In this document: positions 1-11,400 of the stretch, piece by piece
Numbering within the stretch: the stretch's first letter is position 1
How the letters are laid out: the number at the start of each line of letters is the position of its first letter
Origin: Phaeosaccion multiseriatum
Taxonomy: Eukaryota > Ochrophyta, other classes
Direction of reading: 5' to 3'
Length of the DNA stretch: 64,000 bases
Assembly (NCBI GenBank): GCA_965112735.1
Contig: OZ218964.1
Location: 1,922,001 to 1,986,000, forward strand
Notes under the pieces: generated by a model
What the model was told of the DNA's origin: nothing
What the model saw: the letters and a program-made list of their open reading frames with translations, nothing else
The model's database searches: none
Made by a program: the position numbers and the translations under genes

Positions 1-712
1 CCCCATGGTCCGGAACGAGGTCACTACCAGACACGTCCGCGTCAGCCCAGCCCTTGCCTTCCGAGACTCCTCCACAGACAGCCAAGAGTATATTGAACAC
101 CTACACCGCGCGTCACGAGACCGTCGAAGGTAAGGTCGCACAGTCGCCCTCTCCCCCCTCCCCCCCCTCGTCCTCGTCCTCCTCCTCCTCCTCCTCCTCC
201 TCCTCCCAGTCGTTCCACGTCACCTGTTGGTCTACCCGTACGCCAGACTGCTTCATAAAGTTGTACACGTCCAACGCACCCATCATATCGTTCGCTTTAC
301 ATAGCTCCACTATTCGTTTCCGGCAAGCCATGGCCTGCAGGCCGGACACACCAAGTTTTCTCCTCTTCTTGATCGGGATGCCCAGCTCCACCTCTACTCC
401 AGCCACATTGATCGTAGCATCCAAGTCCTCCACCACAGAATCGCTGCTGCCGTAGTCCTGCTCCTGCTGCGTCCCCTTCCCAGCCCCTTCTTCTCGTTCC
501 CGCTTCATCGTGTGATGGGTAGTGGACGATGTGAAGAAGAGACGGTCGAATCCGAACGTACGCCATCCTGTGACGCACTCCGTTACTTTCTCACTCTCTT
601 GCCTTGATTGCCCTGCCCTCCACAAGCAGGAGCATCCAGCAGTATCGTAGCATCCGAAGCACCCAGCAGCAGCAGTAGCAGCATCCAGTAGCAGTAGAAA
701 GATCCTGGCCAT
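1..712 (-). CDS. PPR protein, PRORP-like, 5' part (runs off left edge)
   Basis: Exon 1 is 224-712 and exon 2 is 1-100 on the minus strand, joined across a 123-bp intron (101-223) that holds a (TCC)n tract. Joining gives a good pentatricopeptide repeat: RIVELCKANDMMGALDVYNF, then a helix turn, then QQVFNILLAVCGG. The pair of short helices with LCK..D...AL and the following FNILL resembles the N-terminal PPR block of protein-only RNase P (PRORP), which removes tRNA 5' leaders. The metallonuclease domain would lie outside the window, so another PPR protein is possible. Before the repeat is a basic PIKKRRKLG stretch (possible nuclear signal) after a low-complexity N-terminus. The start at 712 is the first in-frame Met; Met at about 509 (MKREREE) is an alternative. 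It is divergent from the Tctex1 gene, 149 bp away. Confidence 0.55.
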
Positions 713-861
713 CTAGAGCACACCAACAAACCCAGTTGGTACCAACACACAACGGCAGGTGGGAGTTCAGGGGAAGAGAGGAAGCCGCACAGCAGAATCA
801 GCATCAGCAGCAGCAGGAGGAGAAGCAGCAGAAGCAAGGAAGTGGTCGTCAAGGTGTAACC
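713..861. promoter_or_regulatory. Shared intergenic promoter region (PPR / Tctex1)
   Basis: The 149 bp between two divergent start codons must hold both promoters and 5' UTRs. It contains CAG/GCA-rich runs. No TATA box is evident. Similar short divergent gaps recur at 4904-5125 (222 bp), 21889-22087 (199 bp) and 30994-31139 (146 bp). Confidence 0.4.
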
Positions 862-1377
862 ATGGGGGACGAGAAGGGGCAACCCAAGGTGGTGGAGGTG
901 GTGCTGCCGACATACGTAATGTCCCCGGACGAGACCAATCGCTTCTACCCTTCGGAGGTGAAGGCGGTTGCCGATCGGGTAGTGAAGGCCGAGCTAGAGG
1001 GGAAGGAGTACGACGAGCAAGATGCGAAGGAGTGGTCGCTGAACATTGCAGATGGTATCCGGGAAGGTGTGAAAAGGCTTCAAATCCCTCGGTAAGAGAT
1101 GAGGGAGGGATGGGGGTTGGTTGTCACATGTCCCATTCTCCGTCTGCTTCGTGTCCTCCTAACAAGGTCTGCGTGTTGACCCCCCTCACTGGGGCTTGTG
1201 CTGTGTCACAGTTACAAAGTTGTTGTACAGGTGACTATAGGACAAGTGCGGGACCAAGGAGTAAGAGTGGCGTCCCGTTGTTTATGGGACACGGCAACGG
1301 ACAACTACGCGTCGGCGTCTCTGAAGAATCAAAGTCTGTGGTGCTCGGCCATGGTCTTTGGGGTGTACACAGAATGA
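862..1377 (+). CDS. Tctex1-type dynein light chain (DYNLT family)
   Basis: Exons 862-1091 and 1212-1377 (intron 1092-1211) give 131 residues. The second exon carries the family signature: YKVVVQVTIGQ, then QGVRVASRCLWD, then TDNYASASL and the closing MVFGVY strand. Tctex1 light chains dimerise at the base of dynein, where they bind intermediate chains and cargo; members serve both cytoplasmic and axonemal dyneins. The start at 862 (MGDEKGQ) is chosen because the residues upstream in the same frame are Gln-rich and unlike the family. Length is normal for the family. The stop lies only 25 bp from the stop of the convergent RS-rich gene, so the 3' ends must overlap or be very short. Confidence 0.9.
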
Positions 1378-1402
1378 ACTGATATTATTGAAGTTATACG
1401 AA

Positions 1403-2995
1403 CTACTGAGCGTTTTTGGGGGCCCGAAGGCGGGAGAGGAGTTCCCTTAGCCGCGAGTTCTTCGTTCGATTGGCCTCTGCACTGCTGCTGCTGCTGCTGC
1501 TGCTGCAAGCCAGGAAGACAGGTCTCTCAAATTCCTCCAGCATCTGCATCACGATTCTCACCCCGCTGGCTTTAGGCCCACTCGCAGCCATCCGCGCAGC
1601 TGGCAAAAGGGCTCTCGTCGTGGCGTTCGTCGGTGACGAAGCTTCCTCGGCGTCGGCTGGCCCCGTGCGGGGCGAATCTGTTACTTCATCCACGACTGAT
1701 TCGTAAAGCCCGCCATAAAGGTCCCCGTCTTCCGCGTCATCCTTCTCTTCTTCATCTTCGTCCTCCGCCGTTTTTTCCTCCTCCTCTCTCACCTCCGGGA
1801 CACCATCCTCCTTCTTAACTTGCAGATGCTCACTTTCACCCTTCGATTCCCCCAGGACGTGTGTGGAACATACTTGCATTCCTACGGGTCCATCGACGAG
1901 ATGGCCATCACCCTTGCCTTCCAGCGCTCCAATCTCGTCCAGGTCATCTGCGTCTAAATTCTCACGGCCGCCACACCGCTTCGTCGCCACGTCCCAGAAA
2001 AGACGCTCAGACAGTAGCGCCCGAGGAAAGTAAATGTCGCGCAAGGCTGTGCGACTATCTAAAATGCCGTCTGCCTCCTCTTCTTGCGCGACCTCCGCGT
2101 CTACGCTTTGGCTATAACCCTTCCCCACCTCTTCAAAGCTCTCACCACTCTGTTCTACTTCACTCGCAGCAGTCGTGATTGGATTGCTCACCCCGCTCTC
2201 CTCCAGTGAGTCCCGCCGCTGCTCCTGCTGCTGCTTCTGCTGCTGCTGCTGCTGCTGCGGTTGCTGCTGCTTTTCTTGCATAGAGTCCGCGTGTAGAAAT
2301 GGCTGCTGTTGCGCTGCGTAAGGCCCTCCTTCGAATCCTTGACTCATTTCGCTCGGAAGACCCTGCGGTCTGTGCGGAGGGAAACCTTCCTGAGGTCCAT
2401 GCGGTGCGGTCTGCTGCTGCATGCTTGAGCCAGCACCGCCCCTAGGACTGGTCAGCTGCGAAGTACCATGTGAAGGGTGGTTCTCGGGGCGGGCCTGCAA
2501 AGCTGGCGGCCCCTTCCAGCCCCATACGGAATACAACGCGGTCGGATCTCGGGGAGGCCCCCAAGGTCCCCCCACCCTGACCCACTGAGGGTGCCCAGGA
2601 GGAGGGGGGCCCATGTTACCCCACACTTCAATGGGCGGAAACTGGCCAAACTCCATCCACGCCGGGTGGCCCGGAGGAGGCGGTGGGTGAGGTGCCCAAT
2701 GCTCTTGCGGGGGGGCCATCTCCCAGGGCATTGCTGTGAAAGGTCTGGGTGCGGCGGTCTCCGCTCCCGCGCCTGCAGCTGCGTCTCCACCCCCCCATTT
2801 TCCTCCACTTCTCTGCGCCGCCACGCCGCCACCGCCCCGGCTACCGCTGCCGGAGCCTGAAATGCTATTATTGCGAAGACCTGCCGGGCTCCTGCTTCGC
2901 TTTCGCCTCCTGCTGCCACCACCCTCGCGTTTTCGACTCCGTCCATCATCGTATCCCCGACGCCCACGATCTCTCTCTCTGTCGTCGCTGTTCAT
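1403..2995 (-). CDS. Arg/Ser- and Pro-rich low-complexity protein
   Basis: This single-exon frame of 530 residues starts at MNSDDRERD; an upstream in-frame Met at 3094 would add 33 residues of poorer composition. The N-terminus is RS/RE-rich (RKREGGGSRRRKRSRSPA), like spliceosome-associated proteins. A middle part has two related Pro-rich units, one with PPPPPGHPAWMEFG and one with PPPPGHPQWVRVG. Then comes a Gln tract coded by CAG, an acidic stretch, and a C-terminal block with DIYFPRALLSERLFWDVA. The last segment looks conserved but I do not recognise it. A nuclear RNA-related role is only an inference from composition. It is convergent with the Tctex1 gene. Confidence 0.6.
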   Translation of the reverse strand: MNSDDRERDRGRRGYDDGRSRKREGGGSRRRKRSRSPAGLRNNSISGSGSGSRGGGGVAAQRSGGKWGGGDAAAGAGAETAAPRPFTAMPWEMAPPQEHWAPHPPPPPGHPAWMEFGQFPPIEVWGNMGPPPPGHPQWVRVGGPWGPPRDPTALYSVWGWKGPPALQARPENHPSHGTSQLTSPRGGAGSSMQQQTAPHGPQEGFPPHRPQGLPSEMSQGFEGGPYAAQQQPFLHADSMQEKQQQPQQQQQQQKQQQEQRRDSLEESGVSNPITTAASEVEQSGESFEEVGKGYSQSVDAEVAQEEEADGILDSRTALRDIYFPRALLSERLFWDVATKRCGGRENLDADDLDEIGALEGKGDGHLVDGPVGMQVCSTHVLGESKGESEHLQVKKEDGVPEVREEEEKTAEDEDEEEKDDAEDGDLYGGLYESVVDEVTDSPRTGPADAEEASSPTNATTRALLPAARMAASGPKASGVRIVMQMLEEFERPVFLACSSSSSSSSAEANRTKNSRLRELLSRLRAPKNAQ

Positions 2996-3119
2996 TTCTT
3001 GTTTTTGTTTGGTAGAAGGAAAAAGAATCTTGAGCTGAAACTGAAACTGAATTGGCGGGGAGCGCTGGTCGCTGGCCTTCTCAAGCATCGACAAGCATTA
3101 ACGGGCGCCAGCCGGCTTT

Positions 3120-3480
3120 GGGGGGGGGGGGGGGCGTGCTATCCGTTATCGCCGGCGCCAGCCGATCCGCTATCCGCTATCGGCCCCCCGCGCTATCGAG
3201 AATGTGGGCGATAGTGCGTCAGGGGTCGAGCCTTCGGCCAGTCGGCCCCTGACAAGGTTCTGAGCCAGAACCTGGAACCTGGCCCGCTGGCGAGGCTTGG
3301 CAGAGCAGCCTTGGCCCTGATCATTGCCTTGTTGCATGGCTTTCCCCCAGAACCCGGAACCTGAGTCGCCTCAGAACCTTGTCAAGGGCCGAGGCCAGAA
3401 GTAGCAGAAGCCGAAGCCCGGAGGGGGCTACGGCCCAGAAGCCAGGAGCCAGAGAAACCTCGCGGGGGGCCGAAGCGATG
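3120..3480. repeat. GC-rich dispersed repeat patch
   Basis: After a poly-G run, the sequence carries the CGCTATC / GCCGGCGCCAGCC words seen again near 16.4, 43.9 and 51.2 kb, and ends with GATAGTGCGTCAGGGGTCGA at 3210-3229, the right end of the foldback element described there. The left end is missing. Further on, TGACAAGGTTCTGA near 3250 is inverted at about 3371-3384, and agaacc(t/c)ggaacctg is repeated directly. The rest up to 3814 shows no gene. Confidence 0.7.
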
Positions 3481-3814
3481 ATAGCGATTGAGCGATTGAT
3501 TAATTGAGAGCGACGGAAGAAGGAGTTTGGCAGAGCGAAGATTGTGATATCGATATTTAGCATTCTTTTGCAAACAGTGCAAAGACGACCATCCGTCTTT
3601 AAAACGGAGGCGTTCTCCGGTCAACACTGCTTGCCGAATAGAGCAAAATATCAGTAACTCCTCCGCCCGGTCAAAGCCGCAAGCTCCCTTGCTCGATTGT
3701 CGCTATGCTACAAGCTGTGCCCCCCCTTCTCCTTGCTAAGCCCAATGCCCGATCGTTGTCGCCACTCGCCAGGTAGCTGTCGCCCTCCAACATGCACGTA
3801 AAACGTAAAACGTG

Positions 3815-4903
3815 TCAGAGTTTTCGCGTGCCCCGAGACGGAAGCATGGAGCCCTTGCCCCCAAACCATCTCCGTACAAAGATCGCTTGAAAGACGCTTA
3901 CTGCAACAAATATGCCAGTTTCGATGACCGAGTTGAGCAGCATCACGCGGTGGCTCTCCTCGTTCATGGCGCTACGCAAAGCCAATCGTTTCCGTTCCCT
4001 CTTTTGATTGGACTCAATGATGGAGAACTCCTTGTCGAGGAGACGGATGCTTTCCACCTGAGCGAGTTGAGTAGGTTGGTACACAGTGAGGGCACCACGA
4101 AGGAGGGGGGGTGCGCGAGGAGTTGAGGGGATCAGAGGTGCTTGCGTGGGTAGGCTGGATGCCGGGCGGAGGAGGAAGGGGGGGGGTTGGTGAGCCCTGT
4201 TCGTCTATCTGTCTCACCAATTTGCTCAGGTCGACCTTATCTTGGAGTTGAGCGAAGATAGCGGGGTCGATAGTCATGTCCGAGGAAGCATCTGTCGGGA
4301 CGGGAGCAACGCGTTAGTTCAAGCAAAACTTCCCCTCCCTCCTTCCCTGGTGAATGTACGTACCTTGGGCATTGCTCTCCCGAACGTGGAAATGAACATG
4401 TTTGGGGGAGAGTCTCTCTCTGTTCTCAAAGCAAAACGAATACACCCCCGGCTTGGCTGCAGGAAGAGTGTACTCAAAGCTTTTCCCGAAGGTATGGACG
4501 TCAGAGTCTTCCCCCAAGGCCAGCTGCGGCTCCACCACCCTCAGTAGCTGGACTTCTCCCCCATCCGCTTGCGGAATCCCGCCGTCATTAAGCGAAACAG
4601 GGCCGCGCACCTGCGGAACACCATAGCAACCTTTAGTACCCCAGGCTGGTACGTAGAGAGCCAGCGCCCGCAGGCAGCTGCAGATCAACCACATACCTCG
4701 AGATCTATGTTCAAATCACCACCCTTCAGCACGAAGACCTCCACTGTGCTGGGGGTTGGGGTTTGCTCAAGCACCTCAAAGAAGCAACTCTTGTGGTCCT
4801 TCAAGACGACGGCTGTCAAGTGCGTGGACGCAGGTGCCAGAAGCAAGAGAAGCAGCAGTAGCTGCAGCAGCTGCTGCATAGGGGGGACCTCCCTTTCACC
4901 CAC
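3815..4903 (-). CDS. p24/EMP24 family cargo receptor (GOLD domain)
   Basis: Exons on the minus strand: 4697-4903, 4364-4610, 4218-4291 and 3815-4057; 256 residues. The order of parts fits p24: a Leu-rich signal peptide, a GOLD domain (HKSCFFEVL ... GGDLNIDLEV ... GVYSFCFEN, with the two Cys that form the disulphide), an alpha-helical lumenal stalk (AMNEESHRVMLLNSVIE), one membrane span (GIFVAVSVFQAIFV) and a short tail. p24 proteins shuttle between ER and Golgi in COPI and COPII vesicles and select cargo. The first aromatic of the usual C-terminal trafficking motif is present (RRWFGGKG), but the end is longer than usual and lacks a plain KKXX. Start could also be the Met at 4879, right at the hydrophobic core. 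Divergent from the HAT gene. Confidence 0.9.
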
Positions 4904-5125
4904 TAACTAACGACATTCCACCTTCTCGCACCTGAACTATACAACCAACGCGTCCACCTGTCAACCCACGGATCGACGGAAAAAAATAACCAAACAGCAG
5001 AGGCAGCCACTCCATATCCCACCTCAGAATGGGCTTGAGGAGCCGCCGCGATCTTCACATCAGCAAGAGCGGCAGCAGCTGCATGCGAGTCTTACACGAC
5101 AGCCTCACGAAGGGGTAGGCTAGAG

Positions 5126-5788
5126 ATGTCGGGCACGGAGCAGCAGCAGCGTGTGAATGGACCAGCAGTGGCCATGGACCCAGTCACCAAGCGAGCCCAG
5201 GTGCTTCGCCAACAGCAACAAAGGCTGCTGTTGTTGCGCCATGCGTCCAAGTGCAAAGTGACGAAGGGAGATTGCCCAGTGAGTCCCTTCTGTGCCTTCA
5301 TGAAAAAGTTGAGTCAGCACATTGCTGTCTGTGATGATCCCAACTGCAAAGTTGCTCATTGCATGAGCAGTCGCTGCGTCGTTGCCCATTACCAGCGCTG
5401 CACGGATCAAACGTGCGCTGTTTGCGCTCCGGTGCGAGAGGTCAATCGGAAGATGCAGGCCAAGTCTAGTGTGAGCCCACGGAGCCAGACGCAGCTGACG
5501 CCCGCTGGGACACCCGCTGGGATGCAGCATTCTCACCTCCCAGGGCTGGCTCCAGAGCTTCTTCAGCCAAGTGTTGAGCAATCGCTTGCAGCAGCAGGCA
5601 AGACCTTCCCTTCCGCTGGTGTGCAGGAAGGGGCGGCGGGGAGGCGATGGTCCGGTTCTCAGCAACCTCATTTCACAGCACAGCAGGCGGCTGGAATGGC
5701 CCAGCAGTACGCACACCCCCGGCAAGAGCGCGAGCTGCCAAAGCAGGAGGGGCTTCAACGGCAACCGGAACACCGATACAGAACACAT

Positions 5789-5835
<47 letters not shown>

Positions 5836-8410
5836 GCAGCAGCAGGAGGGGCAAGAGCAGTACCATGGGCACCTTCGCCCGCAGCGTGTAGCCACGTCGG
5901 ACAGCCTAGAAATGGTGTCTGATTTGTGCCACCCGCCCCCCCCTCCCGGCAAGCACATCCAGCAAGCGAAGGGGGCCGGCGATGACGGCTACCGCACAGC
6001 CGCAGTGAGTCCCCTGCTAGCGGAGCAGCACCAGTCGATGAAGAGGAGACGGATGAGCAGTGTCGCGCAACAGAAGGAAGAGAAGGACTCGTCATTGTTG
6101 GCGGAGGCGGTTTCTCTGGTGTTGGGAGACGGGAGGGTAAAGAGCGAAAGCTCAGTGTCAATCACCCAATCCGGGCAGGAGCGTCATGGTGTGCGAGAAA
6201 GGGCTTATGCTGCAGTGGGCGTGGTAGCGAGCAAGCCCTCCCTGCCAGTCAGACGAGTAGAAGAGGGTATGTCGTTGGTTGACGCCATGAGCTGTGCTCA
6301 GATTGAGGCACATTTGTCAAGGCTCAAGAGCTCTGACACGGCAGTCACGCGGCACTGTCTTGTGCTTTTGGAGAAGCTCATGACCCAGAAGTTCGCGTGG
6401 GTTTTCAATCAGCCTGTCGACCCTGTGGAGCTCAATCTCACGGACTATGATTTGATCGTCAAGCGACCAATGGATCTGGGCACTGTCAAGAGGTGCTTAG
6501 AGGAAAGAGGCTACGGAAGTTTCGGAGAGTTTGAGGCGGATACTATGCTGACGTTTGACAACGCCATACTTTTCAACGAGGAAGAATCAGACGTTCATCG
6601 CTTGGCCCGCGAGCTGAAGGAGTTTTTCCTCCAGGAAAAGGGCCTGACGATGCAGGCTGTGCAAAGAGAAAGGGGGAATGACAAGGGCGTCAAGGAGATA
6701 AACGCGCCAATCTGCAAGGAGTGTGGGTGCTCGGGGCTCGTCTTTGAGCCCACGGAGTTGATTTGCAGCAGTGCGGCCTGTAACGGGAAGCGCATTGGCA
6801 GAAACTGCTACTATTATACTGACTTGCAGCAAGGTTCTCGGCAGAACTGGTGTGAGAAGTGCGGCGCTGACCTTCCGGCCGGTGCACGTGCTACTCTAGA
6901 CAAGAGGGTGCATGACGAGGTGACTGAAGAGCCGTGGGTAGAGTGTGACCAGTGCAAGCAATGGGTTCACCAGATTTGTTCGCTTTTCAACGGCAGCGGA
7001 AGTCAGAGTGGCAGCTTCTTCTGTCCCGGGTGCTCTATGCAGCGCCGACAAGGATTGGATGGGGGGCCTCTTTACAAGGCCTTGAACTCGGAGGATTTGC
7101 CCCACACCAAATGCAGCGAGTACATTGAGTCTCGCATTCTCCTTTCTCTTGAAAAGGAGAATGCGAGACTCAAGCGGGAGGACCCCATGGCCCCACGTCA
7201 TGATCCGTTATCGTGCCCCCTGTTTGTTCGGCAGGTTTCTGGTGTCGAGCTTACTCAACAAGTCGGAGGGGAGCATCTGCATCGATTTTTGAAGAGTCAG
7301 GGGCATTCAAGTGAGTTTCCTTGTCGCTCAAAATGCCTTGTGCTTTTCCAGCGCCGTGGCGGAGTTGATGTGATGCTTTATGGCATGTACGTGTACGAGT
7401 ACGGCGACAAGTGTCCTATGCCAAACCAACGGAGGGTCTTTGTGAGCTGCTTGGACAGCCTACACGCTCTGGAGCCGCGCGGCATGCACATGACCGTCTT
7501 GCAGGATGTGCTGAACGCATATCTCGCGTATGTGCAGATGAGGGGGTTCCACACGGCGCACATTTGCGCACGTCCTTCCCAGTTCAAAGGTAAGGACTTT
7601 GGCCTCGAGCAAGAGACGTGTGTGAAGGAGTGGCACCTTGCGATGCTTGAGAAGGCCAAGAAAGAGGGCCACGTGCACTCCACCACGAATCTGTTTGCAG
7701 AGTTCTTCTCCGACGACAGGGCAGGGGGGTTGGAGTTCGTGCCATACTTGGAAGGCGGCTATTGGGTGGGCCAAGCAGAAAGCTTGCTGAAGGAAGGTGG
7801 AGGAGACAAGCTTTTGATGGAAAAGCTCGCAGAGAGGCTGCTGCCGATACAGGCGCAGCTGCTCGTTGTCAGATTACGGCCACCGGCTTTTGCCCGGGCT
7901 ATGATGGCTCAACGTCAGAGGCGAGAGAGCACGGGCGGGGGCAGGGGCGGGGCGGTGGGCGCCGACATGCAGGACGAGACAGAGGACCCCGACCCTCTCA
8001 TCGACTGCGAGTTTTTCAGCACGCGCCAGGCGTTTTTCAGCCTTTGCCAAGACAACCACTTTCAGTTCGACTCTGCGCGGAGGGCCAAGCACTCGTCTAT
8101 GATGATTCTCTGCCTCCTGCACAATGCTGACGCCCTGCGGGGGCCGGGCAAGCATGCTAAGCATGAGTCACGAAGCCTGGGGTGGTACGTGGACACGCTG
8201 AGACACTCCAGTACGTGTGAGGTTGCAGCCTGTGGCAGGGACAAGTGCAAGGAGATGAAAGGGCTTGTGGCCCACTTTCGAAGGTGTGACGTCAGGGCGA
8301 AGGGGGGGTGCGAGGCCTGCTCTCGCGTCTTGGCCCTGCTGAAAATCCACGCCAGGCAATGTGATGAGACGGAATGCCGAGTGGAGCAGTGCAAGCAGCT
8401 CAAAATGTAA
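5126..8410 (+). CDS. CBP/p300-type protein with degraded acetyltransferase centre
   Basis: Single exon, 1,094 residues. Domains in order: N-terminal TAZ zinc finger (about 40-115, Cys/His-rich); Gln tract (about 220-235); bromodomain (about 410-505, with YDLIVKRPMDLGTVK and NAILFN); Cys-rich RING/PHD-like block (528-645); KAT11 acetyltransferase region (665-900); the plant-type segment after it with QFDSARRAKHSSMM; and a second TAZ finger (about 1015-1090). CBP/p300 proteins acetylate histones and bridge activators to transcription. The fold is recognisable, but key active-site residues are changed (see findings): LDS is kept (776-778), while the Arg-Thr pair, the Trp of the IWACPP motif and the Tyr of the WY pair are replaced. 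No ZZ finger is visible. It may be a scaffold or reader rather than an enzyme. Confidence 0.9.
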
Positions 8411-8497
8411 AAAAAAAAAATGTTTGCTGACTCATCATTCGCGCGTGTTCTCCAAATGGCGATTCCACATTTGTCCCGGAGCGTGAACACCTCCAAC

Positions 8498-11400
8498 ATG
8501 AGGAAGAGAAAACTGCTGCTTTTATGCGTGGCATGTAGGCAGACTTATTCGAGTGCCTTCCTTGCTCCCCTCAGCCTCCACCGACGCGTCCCACCACCAG
8601 TAGTCCCTTCCGCGAAGTCACCTTTTGTCTCGAGTTCTCGGGCTGGGGAAATTTTCCATAACAGGCCAACCAGCAGCCCCGCCTTGCTTCCAAGAAGCAA
8701 ATCGAAGGTCATCTGCAATTTGGGGTCGGAGCTTCAGGCTTTGGGCGATGACCTCCTCGTTTTCCTCGCGTCCACCGTCTTCCTCGTGCCTGCTTGCAAG
8801 AGACTCAAGCTAAGGTGCGCCAAGTTTGGGAAAAGAGTCCGCCTCTCTCCTCTGTGGATGGGACATCTTTAACCGTTGGCCACACCACCCTTTTCCCCTT
8901 CTACTGTTTGCAGTCCTGTGCTGGGCTTCCTGGGAGCCGGCTTCCTGCTTGGGCCCTGTAAGTCTGTCTTGTCTGACATTTATCCCGGCGCTTCCCCCAG
9001 TCATTTCCTCACGCAGTCCTTCAGGCACCTCAGCTCATCTTAACCCTAACCCTGACGCTTTCTTCATTTGTGAGAAGTTATCGATCAGATTCGTGTTGGA
9101 ATTGAATCGAATCATCAGAGTAGTCTTCTGTTTGGACACAGGCACCTCTCCACCACTGTATTCGACGGCTCTCATCGGTCCCGCTCATTCCCGTGTTTTG
9201 GTTTTGCAGATGGGACAGGGCTTCTGGCCGACTTGGCGGACCTGAATACCTTGGCCGAGCTTGGTATCACTTTTCTTCTGTTCGAGCAGGGGCTCGGGCT
9301 GTCTCTCTCTCGCCTCAAGGCCTTGAGTCGATATGCATTTGTCCTGGGGACAGCGCAAGTGGTAATGTCGTCCTTGGTATTCACAATTTTCCCTTTCGTC
9401 GGAGGAGTTCAGGTGAGTGAGTCTCGTGACATGGACGTGTGTGGATTTGCTATGATTACCTATTCACCTGGGTATATTATTATCGTTTGTGGCACACAGT
9501 TTTTGGAGAACATCTTCAATTCTCCAGCTACGCTCGTTGCAATCGAGCGGCTGGACGAGGCCGCTGTGATCGGAGTGGCTCTCTCCCTGTCTTCGAGCGC
9601 TTTTGTGCTCAAGGTGCTCCAGGAGAAGAAGCTCATGGGCACCACTGTGGGAAGGTGCGTCATTCCCTCCCCCAAGTCCCGTGTGCTCTGTGCTTTCCTT
9701 TGAAGCCCACCTCCCTGCTCACGGGCGTATCGCGTATGTTGTTCCTTGTTGTGTGGCTGCTATTTTCGTCGTTGTTGCTCAATGTCGCAGCGCCACGCTC
9801 GGCGTTTTGCTCTTCCAAGATATCGCGGTAGTCCCCATTTTGGTCCTGCTGCCCATTCTGGAGAACCAGAACGGAGGGGTTGATCTGTATGCCCAGGCAA
9901 GCTTCTTGGGTGTCACAGTTCTCAAGGTACGTCTTTGCTCACAGGCCAAGAGTGCAATCTCCGAGTACTTCGATGAAGCTGCTCTGACCCATCCATCTAT
10001 GCCCTTTGCAACTCCACTGCTCTGATCCGTCCATCTGCACTCCGCCGATTCATCTTGTTTGTGCTTCTTCGTGGCTGCCCTCTCTCTCTTCTACTCCATG
10101 CAGGCGCTGGGGGGGCTGGGCGGGATCTTGGTCGTGGGGAGGGTGCTGTTGCGTAGAGTCTTCGAGATAGTTGCAGGCGCGCGGAGCAGCGAGACTTTCG
10201 TTGGCCTCTGCCTTCTCGTGGCAATTGGGACGGGCCAGGTGACGGAGTGGCTCGGCTTGAGCTCAACGCTTGGGGCCTTCATTGCAGGGGCGCTCCTTGC
10301 AGAGACCAACTACAGGTGTGTGTGTGTGTGCGTGCGTGCTGCTGCTTGCATCCTCCCGCCTGCCGCTCTCCGCCCCGTCGTATGCTCAATTCGTCTTCCC
10401 TGCTGTGCATTACTGAAAAGGACGCAAGTGGAAGCGGATATTGCGCCATTTCAGGGCTTGCTCTTGGGCCTGTTCTTCTTGACCACTGGAGCAACTGTGG
10501 ATACGCAGTTCCTCATAAGCCAGTGGCCGACGGTGGTGGCCCTACTCACGGGACTCATCTTCATCAAAGGTAGGGGGGGGACTTGAACTTGCAGAGAGGA
10601 GGCCAAGGGAACGACACTACGGGTGCTGACTTTGCCGCATTCTCTTGATAAACAGGGATTGTTACGACCATCGCATCGTACTTGTGTGGATTGACGCCGG
10701 GAGAGAGCTTAAAAGTTGGGTCCGTCATTAGCCCGAGCGGAGAGTTCGCCTTTGTGGTGCTCACTCTAGCCCGCAGCCTGAATGTGCTCCCGGAGTCCCT
10801 CAACAAGACGCTTGCTGGCGTTGTGGTGCTGTCCATGGCCCTCACTCCCTTGCTGGCACAGGTGTGTGTGTTTGTGTGCGCGCGTGTGTGTGTGTGTGTG
10901 TGTGTGTGTGTCCATACACGGAACCCCTTCCTGGCTTCGTCGCATGGAGAGATGTCTAAACATTGCTTGCATGGAGATGTTTAAACATTGCCTCCCCCCC
11001 CCCCTGCCCCCGTCTGTGTAGCTTGGAGACAAGCTCGGCGACTACGTGGACAAGAAGCTGGATAGACCCCAGCTGACGGATGTAGACACCCCCGTCCGCG
11101 TCAGCGACAACCTTGACCTCGTCGTGATCTGCGGCTTTGGGCCGATTGGTCAGGTACGGTACCGTCACGTGTTCGCATTCGTTGAGGTGGCGTTTGTCTG
11201 TGCTCACCTCGCCGGCGTGCTGTTCATTCGTTGCTCACAGATTACCGCAAGCCTTATTGCCTCCCCCACCGTTGGTTCTGAGCTCGGGAGCAGCGCGTAT
11301 GTCGCGTTCGACTTAAATCCTCGACGTGTGCAAGACGCTCGGCGGCAGGGCTACCCGGTGTTTTATGGCGATGGCTGTGAGCCAAAAGTCCTGCGGACCG

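Noticed and set aside
5673-6161. Minus-strand ORF with poly-Ala
   Set aside because: Shadow of the CAG/Gln tract of the CBP/p300-type gene.
9040-9057. Telomere-like ccctaaccctaaccct
   Set aside because: Only about two and a half units inside an intron of the KEA gene; too short for an interstitial telomere.
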